Positions 56,490 through 64,000 of a stretch of DNA of 64,000 nt are shown here, one piece after another. Both the position numbers and the translations under genes were made by a program. The DNA is taken from the NCBI GenBank assembly GCA_022828595.1, contig JAKGHH010000003.1, forward strand, positions 57,835,759-57,899,758. Reading direction: 5' to 3'. The first letter of the stretch is position 1; each line of letters starts with the position of its first letter. Under the pieces are notes generated by a model, which did not search any database, was not told the origin of the DNA, and was given only the letters and a program-made list of their open reading frames with translations. The DNA comes from Nelumbo lutea (taxonomy: Eukaryota; Streptophyta; Magnoliopsida; Proteales; Nelumbonaceae).

Positions 56490-58760
56490 GTGGTAACCCA
56501 AGAAGCTCAGTCTGTGGGGGTGCCAACTGATACTACTCGAGAACACTTCATTGGTTCTGATCCCAAGGAAGACATTATGAACTCCTTCCATAGTCACTTG
56601 GAATCATATGGTAGGACCTTGCACCAGATGGACAGATCAGCCACTAGTAACCCTTCTACTTCATTTGTGTCTACATCAGGTGATGTAGCTTCTACCTTCC
56701 ATGTCTCCACAACCACCGATTCCCCTTGGATCATTGACTTAGGGGCTTCTAATCACATGACCGGTAAGCCAAACCTATTCGGTTCTTATAACCTTTTGTT
56801 AGGAATGGATAATGTGAGATTTGTTGATAGATCTTTTTCTTCCATTGTAGGTCAATGATCAATATCCCTTTCTCAATGACTTAACCTAAATAATGTTTTA
56901 CATGTCCCTCAACTTCCTATCAACCTTCTTTTTATTAGTAGTATCACAAATTCATTAAACTGCAGTGTAACATTTTTTCTTGATTCATGTATTTTTCAAG
57001 ACTTAACTTTTGGGAGGATGATTGGTAGAGGAAGCTTAGTGGATGGTCTCTACACTCTCGACCGCAAAGTTGGTTTCTCAGTGTCACTTTCAAAGTCTCA
57101 TAGTTGGTCAAATAAGGGTCAAATTGTTTTGTGGCATAATCGGTTATGTCATGTGTCTTTTGAAATAATAAATTCTTTGTTTCTATTTTTATTTAAGTCC
57201 TATTCAATGTCAAATTTCTATTGTCAAACATGTCAATTGAGCAAGCAATGTGGAACAATATTTTCTTCAAGTAATAAAAGATCAAGTTTTCCTTTCCATA
57301 TTGTGTATTCTGATGTGATGGGGCCTATTACCATAACTTCAGAGGGCAGGTATAAGTACTTTATCACATTGATTGATGACTTCTCTTGTTATACATGGGT
57401 TTTTTCCATGCATAGCAAAGACAAAGTCCCAAATATCATAAGAGATTTCCAAAGGATGGTGTTTACATAGTTCCATGTGGAAGTTTAGATTTTTCAATCC
57501 GACAATTGAATGAATACTTCTATGGTGAGTTAAATGAGTTCTTTGTTTCCCATGGATTGATTCATAGAATCTCATGTGCAAAAACACCACAACAAAATAG
57601 TGTTGTAGAAAGAAAGAACGGGACACCTACTTGAGGTAGCCCGAGGGATGATGTTACATATGAATGTTCCCATGTTGTACTTGTTGTTTCTTATGTCATA
57701 AACCACATGCTTTCATCAATTATTGTTTCCTCAGTCTCCTCTTTTTTCCATTCCCATGAGGGTGTTTGGTTATTGTGCGTTTGTCTATGGCTTGTCCCCA
57801 TTCCATGGTAAGTTGGATACTCGGTCTATTCCATGTGTCTTTCTGGTATGTCCCTCCTAGCAAAAGGGTTATTGATTCTTTGATCCCGTTGGTCATAAGT
57901 TCTTTGTCTCCATTGATGTCTCATTTTTTTAGTTTGAATCATTTTTTCTTGCCTCTCATCAAGGGGAGAGTAATGTGGAAGAGGAGATGCAAGCTCAGGC
58001 TCGTTAAGTCTCCCTTCCTTCTACTTTAGATCCTGCTCCTTTTTGTGTCTTCCAACATCAACGTTGTAGAAATCAGCAATTTGACAAAGAGGTGGAGCCA
58101 CCAAACACTGAGCGACCAACATTGTTTGATTCCCAAGAGGTAAGTCCAACACCCGTTGATCCCATAGCCCCCGTTTCGGTTGTGGATGACCTTGACATTT
58201 CCATTGCTCATAAAAAAGGGATTAGTTCATGCACTACCAAACATCCCATTACCTAGTATATGTCCTATGACCACATTTCCCCCTTTCACTGTGCCTTCTT
58301 ATTTGTAGTTGATAGTATTCTCATACCCAAAAATGTGGTAGAAGCTTTAAAATACCCTAAATGAGCATATGTTATGAAGGAGGAGATCAATGCCCACCAC
58401 AAGAATCAAGCATGAGAGTTGGTGGAACTTTCAATAAGGAAAGGCCTAGTGGGGTGTAAGTGGGTGTTTATAGTGAAACACAAGGCAAACGGGACAATTG
58501 AAAGGTACAAAACAAGGCTGGTAGTTAAAGGGTACACCCAAGTTTGTGGTGTTGACTATGATGAGACATTTACCCTAGTAGCCAAGATGAATTCAATACG
58601 GGTTCTTCTTTCATTGGCTACAAACTTTGATTGAAAATTACATCAACTGGATATTAAGAATGCCTTTCTAAATGGCGATTTGGAGGATGAGGTGTACATG
58701 ATTCAATCTCTTGGTTTTTGTGCCAAAGGAAGCAAAATTAAGGTGTGCAAATTAGATATC
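56490..58760 (+). pseudogene. Copia pol remnant (PR-INT-RT)
   Basis: The protease site reads WIIDLGASNHMTG, with Leu in place of the catalytic-loop Ser of DSGA. At 57018-57470 the pre-integrase and integrase show LWHNRLCHVSFE, CQTCQLSKQ and YSDVMGPI, FITLIDDFSCYTWVF. A frameshifted VERKN-type region lies near 57605. RT begins near 58440 with GCKWVFIVKHKANGTIERYK and LVVKGYTQVCGVDYDETF, then LDIKNAFLNGDLEDEVYM in the same frame after a TGA near 58632. Sequence is lost before the YVDD motif. Confidence 0.85.
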
Positions 58761-61390
58761 TATGATTTCAACAACCAATTCCACTAGTTATCTTGAAAAT
58801 GCTAAGATAGATTATTAATTTGACTATCTTACTGTGAAGAATGAAACACATTTAGATATTGCTACATAACTCACTGCTCATGTATCATTATTTTTGTTTT
58901 ACTAAAAATTTAGTTGTTGTACGTGAGCGGTCTTCTAAAGGCTTACTTGCTTATTGCAACAAGTGGAGGGTTAAACCAACAAAGAACAAGGGTAACATAT
59001 ATAACTTATCTTCTATTGGTTATATTCAATTTTCATTTGATTACTAGTTATTACATAAATGTAATCTTATTTTTCTCATACTTATTTAAGATTGTGGAAT
59101 GGATGAATAAACAATATCTATAGAGAACCCTAGTTGAAATGCTCAATAATTTTTTATATTTTGTTAGTTTGTTAGTTTCATTTATATTTTCAGGGTTTTC
59201 TCTTTCTCATCTCTTTTGATTTCCATACAGCTTTTGTGGTCTAAGAATAATTTTGTAGTCTTAAAACAAAATCTTTTGTGATGGACAACACCTCATTATA
59301 CCTTCTTACAGATGTACATGTTCTTGGAGCTTGATCATTAATACAAATTATTGTTCTTAATGAATAGCTTATTTTCCCTTGAAAGCCAACCCAATATCTA
59401 GATCTTGATTCACATCTCCTAACTCTTGTATGAGCTACAAACTGACTGTAGAGAATTAATATTGGGCTTGAATTGTAACTTTGGGCTACCTAGGCATTAA
59501 TAGGATAAATTACAAACTGCAACCTTGTACTTTGGGGGTAGTGACACTTAGCCCACTAATTTTTGGATTGCAACAATTTTCCCCTCTCCCATTAATGGGC
59601 TTGATGGAGCTAGTAATATAGATTCAGTGTGAGGAAGTAGTTTCAGTTCCACCCATTACTACGACAAGCAACGAGGGGATCATAAAAGACCTGGGGAAGG
59701 ATACAATTATAGAATGTTTGTGGGTACACAGATTAGCCAACATGGTTGATGCTTTGGCATGACAAAGTGTAAATAGAGATGAGGTGTTCTTGGGGCTATA
59801 TAATGAGTTTGGGGTGGGGTGGGGGTTAAAAAGTAATCACCACATCCAAAAGCATGATCACACACCAACCACCATCACCAAAAAATGAAAAAAAAAAGAT
59901 ACCATGACTCAAGGAGGATGGTTCTATTCTTTCATTGGTTGGATCCTAGATGTATCAAACTAACAATTACATGTACATGGATTACCTACAAATTCCTCCA
60001 TCTCATTAGCAATCTCACTTTGAATGACAACATACAAGTACAGGAGATGTTCCTAATGTGCGGCTATAGTGTCTTGTGGGTAGTGTTCTTGTAGGTAGAA
60101 ATATGTACTTAATTTTTTTAATTTCTCTAGAAGTTTAGTAGAATGTTAGTAACACTTTTCTTTGTGTGTTTGCTTTCTGCACTTTGAATTAGTATCTCTT
60201 TCCTTTTGCTTGTTGTCTATTTTCATTAGTCAGATTGTTAGAGGATAATGGGAAAAGGACGTCCTGAGCTTGAGTCTGAGTATAAGGGAGTTGGCATCAA
60301 ATCAAGCTATCCTTATCCATCTTAGTCTGTCTCTATTCTTTACTCCAAGTACTATTTTTGCAAGTTGCATTGATCCCTTCTCGGTCATGGGAGATGTTCT
60401 TGGTCCTTTGATAGTAATAGATCATTAGGTGTTCAAGTGTAAAGTCTGTTTGTTACTATATTTCTTTTGGTAGAGAGAGGTGCAAAGTCAAGTACTCGAT
60501 TTGAAGAATTTATATAGAATCAGGGCCAAGGCCCTCAAACTAGGCCCATTCAAATCTTAACAAATCCTTAACAAGAGTCTGCCTAAGTTGCACCCCTATT
60601 TGTAGTTTAAATAGACAGAATTCTATTATCATACAAATGATACCTTCACAAATGGGTATAATGCAAATTGAGCTTGGAGAGTTGCGGAACTTCATGAAAC
60701 AAGTGCAATCATATTGACAACAGGCACCGACTCAGGGCATGCCATTTCCATTTTCCATTCCTCCATCTCTTCAAGTAACAAATACTAAACTTATTCCTAA
60801 TTTTTCCTTTTTTTATGAGAATATGAATGATGAATGATGAATGATGGATGTGATAATGTGAATGTGTTTTATGGTAAAATTGATGAATGATGGATGTGAT
60901 GATGATTGATGGGCGTATGCATTATGAGATGGTGGGGAATCCCTTTATAGTTTGAATTATATGAAGATATAGAAGTGTTCCTTTCTTTGTAGGTTGTTGT
61001 TGCATCAAGTTTTCCGCATAACACTTCTAACATTGTTATAAATGGCTAACAAAGGCAATTGGTAACTTTTTAAATAACATTATGACATTCCAAAGAACAT
61101 GGAAAGGTTTTGTTTTTTGTTTTTCTTAACTTTTTCCTAAAATCCTACAAATAACATTTCAGTTCTAGTGATGAGTTACCCAAAGATAAGGCATCGGCGA
61201 TAAATTAAGCCTATATGGGGTACTTGATGCTACTATGCTCTAAAGTTAATGCCTTAGCAAGCAACTGGACTAATGGCTGCATTTGGGAAGCCACAGGGTA
61301 TTTTTCGGTGAGCCTACAATGAATGGATGGATGGACATCCATTGCCAACACCTCTTGGCTCATGATTCGTGTTGCTTATTCACCCCAATA
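58760..61390. other. AT-rich region without recognised gene
   Basis: A short tandem tract of gatgaatgatgaatgatgg type occupies about 60820-60915. Near 60040 a foldback-family motif (ggagatgttcctaatgtgcg) occurs. No long frame with a recognisable domain is present. Confidence 0.5.
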
Positions 61391-61398
61391 CCACTGTG

Positions 61399-62120
61399 CA
61401 ATGTTTTTGAACTATTGTTGATCCGGATGGTCAAACCATTTGGACCGGAAACCGTTCAGGCGACCGGTTCCATTTTACCATAAACCCGATCTCTAGTAAA
61501 AAACCATTGAATTAGTCAACAAACCGTTGACCCAGATGGTTTGACCGTTGAACCATTCGACCTAGAGAATAGTTTGCGGTTTATTAACTTGTAATAACAA
61601 AATGAAAAGGGAAGAAGATTTCTCAGATCTAAGACAAAATCTCTTGGATCTGAGGTCTACTGAGAGAGATCCCACATTTAGAGATCTGGGAGAGAAGTTT
61701 AGAGTCTTTAGACTCTAGATGACAGATCTGTAAGAGAGAGAGAGAGAGAATGAGTGAGTGAGTGAGATCTGAATAGAGAAATCTCAGATCTACTCCCGTT
61801 TTTCACCATCGCCATCGTCGTCGCTGTCATTGCTGTAAGTCACCACCACTGCAACCTTCAAGCCCTCCTCTTCCTTCTTCTTCTTGTTCTTCTTCTAAAC
61901 TCTTTCGGTCAACAACTTCTCAAATACCTCTCATTCCATATTTATTTTATCTTTATATTTATATGGATCTTACCCTAATATTCCAATCTAAAGGGTAAGA
62001 TGACATATCATTGTTAAAATACTCAAATCATTCGAACCGTTTGACTCGGACGATCGAACCACTGACCTAGAAACCGGTGGCCAGAACGGTTCCGTTTTCG
62101 GGTCGGTTTTGAAAACCTTG
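61399..62120. mobile_element. hAT-like element, CAAGGTTTT family
   Basis: Perfect 8-bp duplication CCACTGTG (61391-61398, 62121-62128). Ends CAATGTTTTTGAAC and, inverted, CAAGGTTTTCAAAACC. The interior has aaccgttga/ccggttcc motifs and an (AG)n tract at about 61734-61750. It is related to 22733-23794. Positions 62129-62760 show nothing recognised. Confidence 0.85.
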
Positions 62121-62764
62121 CCACTGTGCTCTATTTTTGAAATACATATGTCTTTCCATTAATATGAAAGTTAAGGGTAAAATGGACTTTTGGACTTATC
62201 CAACCCATAGAAAATAACTTTCCTTTTTTTGTTTAGAGAGTATTTTAATTGAACCAATCTACAAAACTCAAATTTAAGTTTAGGGGTAAAATGGACTTTA
62301 TGTCCATTCCGTCCATCTTAATGGCACTATGTTAGTGAACCTCGAATTCTTAAAAGTTTAAGGGTAGCTTAAGTAGGGTTTTAAACTTGAGGGCTACTTT
62401 AAGTAATTGTTAAATAGTTTAGGGATAATTTAAGTAATTATCCCACTATTTTTTGATGTATTGCACATTTGATAAAAACAAACATATATCATTATAAATA
62501 AATAAACAAACCTTAAAACCTAAATTTATTGTGTTTTATTCAAGGTTCAAAATTTTGTAATGTATTAGTTGATACAGGCTTATGCGGTTTTGTTTTGACA
62601 AAGTCCTATGGGAATACATATAAATTCCATGTTTTGTTCCTTTTTGTTTGGTACTCTAAGTGTATGGACTGATACATTACATATGAGTATGCATTTGTTG
62701 GACCATTTGTCCAGTAGTTTTGCTGAACCATCTAATAGCATTGCACCACATGGAGAAGGGACTT

Positions 62765-62990
62765 AGGGGGTGTTTGATAACGCTTTTCCGGAGGTTTGGT
62801 GTTTGAAAAACTTGCTTTTCAGACACCAGACCCGTTTGGTGTTGCTTCTGAAAATGGGCTTGAATCTTGTTTTTAGATCTGAAATTTTAAGCTCGTTAGT
62901 TGGCTCTTAACGCACTTAGATGCATTTTAATTTAGAGAGAGCCCAAAGATGAAAATACCCCCCAAAAATTTGGAAATGACACGATTTTGC
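62765..62990. mobile_element. Possible left end of a TIR element
   Basis: The sequence gggggtgtttgataacgctt with gtttggtgtttg and cagacaccag arms resembles ends of plant TIR elements. No right end was found before position 64000. Confidence 0.25.
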
Positions 62991-63395
62991 CCCCATTAAA
63001 CCCAAAACCTAAAATATTTCTCCATTTGTGTTCTCTTTGGAATGGGAAAGAAGAGCATCCTCAAGATTGCCACTCGTCTTGTTGAAGGTATCTTCTACAA
63101 TTTTGCCCATATTAACCCTAAAACTTAAAACATTTATCCATTTGTGTTTTTTCTTTGGAACGGGAAAGAAAGGCATCCTCAAGATTGCCGCTCGTTCGTT
63201 GAAGGTATCTTCTTCTTCTTCTTCTTCTTCAAATAATTTTTCCCTTGTTAACCCCAAAACCTAAAACATTTCTCCATTTGTGTTTTCTTTCTAAAATGGG
63301 AAAGAAGAGCATCCTCACCCTTGTCTCGTCTGAAGATCGCCACTCGTCTCGTCGAAGGTATCTTCTTCTTCTTCTTCTTCTTCTTCTTCAAACGG
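62990..63395 (+). repeat. Three tandem copies of an exon-like unit with (TTC)n
   Basis: Each unit contains aaacccaaaacctaaaa-like sequence, atttctccatttgtgtt, a atgggaaagaagagcatcct block and cgaaggtatcttc, with gaaggta at 63083, 63201 and 63354. Copies 2 and 3 end in (TTC)n tracts. In copy 1 the block would read MGKKSILKIATRLVE before a GT. Positions 63400-64000 are AT-rich with nothing recognised. Confidence 0.7.
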
Positions 63396-64000
63396 TTGTT
63401 CCTAGGATTCAGATTTTTTATTTGATTTGTTTATGTGAATTTTGATTTGTTTACAGTTGTTCTATCAAACGCATGTTTTACTATATTTCTATTTTGTATT
63501 TTGTTTTCTACTTGTGGTTATATGGCATTTATCGGCTATTTTCTTCACTTGATGTTATGTTTGTTCCTTTATTTTCTTTTATTTATTTCACTATTGTCAA
63601 TGATTATTCCAAGACAGTAAACACATGTTCTCACTTCTCAAACACGATGGAAAACTAAAATAACATACTGTTTCAATCAAGTTGGTTTTCACTTCTACAT
63701 GGCCCATTAGTTTTCTTTTTTGATTAATTTAATCTTTTTATTAGATATTAGTTACATATTTAGTAACTAATTATTTGTTTTTATTATTGATTATTAATTA
63801 ACTACTAATTTTATTAAAATTTTAATCTTTATTTATTGTTAATTATTTTAATATTATGTATTAGTTATACATTTTTAATTATTAATGATTGGCATTATTA
63901 ATTATTAGTTATTTTTATTAATTATTAATAATTAATTTTACTAATTATTAAATATTATTTTGAAATTGATAAATTATTTTATATGAAATAGTACAAGTTG

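Larger units (their letters stand above)
54587..58760 (+). mobile_element. 3'-truncated Ty1/copia retrotransposon
   Basis: A candidate 5' LTR (54587-54850, starting TGTTAGATTT) is followed by TGGTATCAGA at 54851, the usual primer-binding site complementary to initiator Met tRNA. Gag, protease, integrase and the start of RT follow in copia order. The element stops within RT at about 58760, and no 3' LTR was found. Many stops are present. Just upstream (54531) is an isolated hAT-like end TAGGGGTGAACATGG. Confidence 0.85.

Noticed and set aside
63028..63445. Plus-strand frames with poly-Ser or poly-Leu
   Set aside because: They are products of (TTC)n/(CTT)n tracts; the interesting part is the triplicated unit, not these frames.

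Overview
This is a stretch of a plant nuclear genome, almost certainly a flowering plant. It is AT-rich and gene-poor, with spliced genes, long introns and dense, nested, decayed transposons of plant type: L1 and RTE LINEs, Ty3/gypsy, Ty1/copia, hAT-like and Mutator-like non-autonomous elements, and foldback MITEs. I recognise only two ordinary genes. The species cannot be named from the sequence; introns swollen by LINEs are typical of large-intron woody or early-diverging angiosperm genomes.

Positions 1-31734 (+) hold the C-terminal ~506 codons of a PRP39-like U1 snRNP-associated splicing factor in nine exons, with the 5' exons lying before the window. Eight exons lie within 350-7655. The ninth (31630-31734) follows a 24-kb intron. 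That intron contains a 259-bp tandem duplication, a plus-strand L1 copy broken by several insertions, a decayed Ty3/gypsy element, another L1 copy split by a hAT-like element, and a nearly complete 7-kb L1 in antisense orientation bounded by a 16-bp target-site duplication. Smaller PRP39 introns carry LINE fragments and a GC-rich hAT-like family.

Positions 31735-35607 are the region between two convergent genes, with a nested pair of TIR elements and two foldback MITEs. Positions 35608-37629 (-) hold an intronless PLS-type pentatricopeptide repeat gene with an E/E+ tail and a probable mitochondrial presequence.

Positions 37630-64000 contain no gene I can support. The sequence holds hAT-like elements with 8-bp target-site duplications (38101, 42032, 43277, 43759, 52660, 61399), other TIR/MITE elements (39123, 44240, 46452), an antisense RTE LINE (51817-53300), a 3'-truncated Ty1/copia element (54587-58760), microsatellites, and a triplicated exon-like unit near 63000. 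The two genes are not functionally linked here; both belong to RNA metabolism, PRP39 in nuclear 5' splice-site recognition and the PPR protein probably in organellar RNA processing. I found no clear sign of a new biological system. The most informative features are the 24-kb terminal intron and the many insertions that can be ordered by their target-site duplications.
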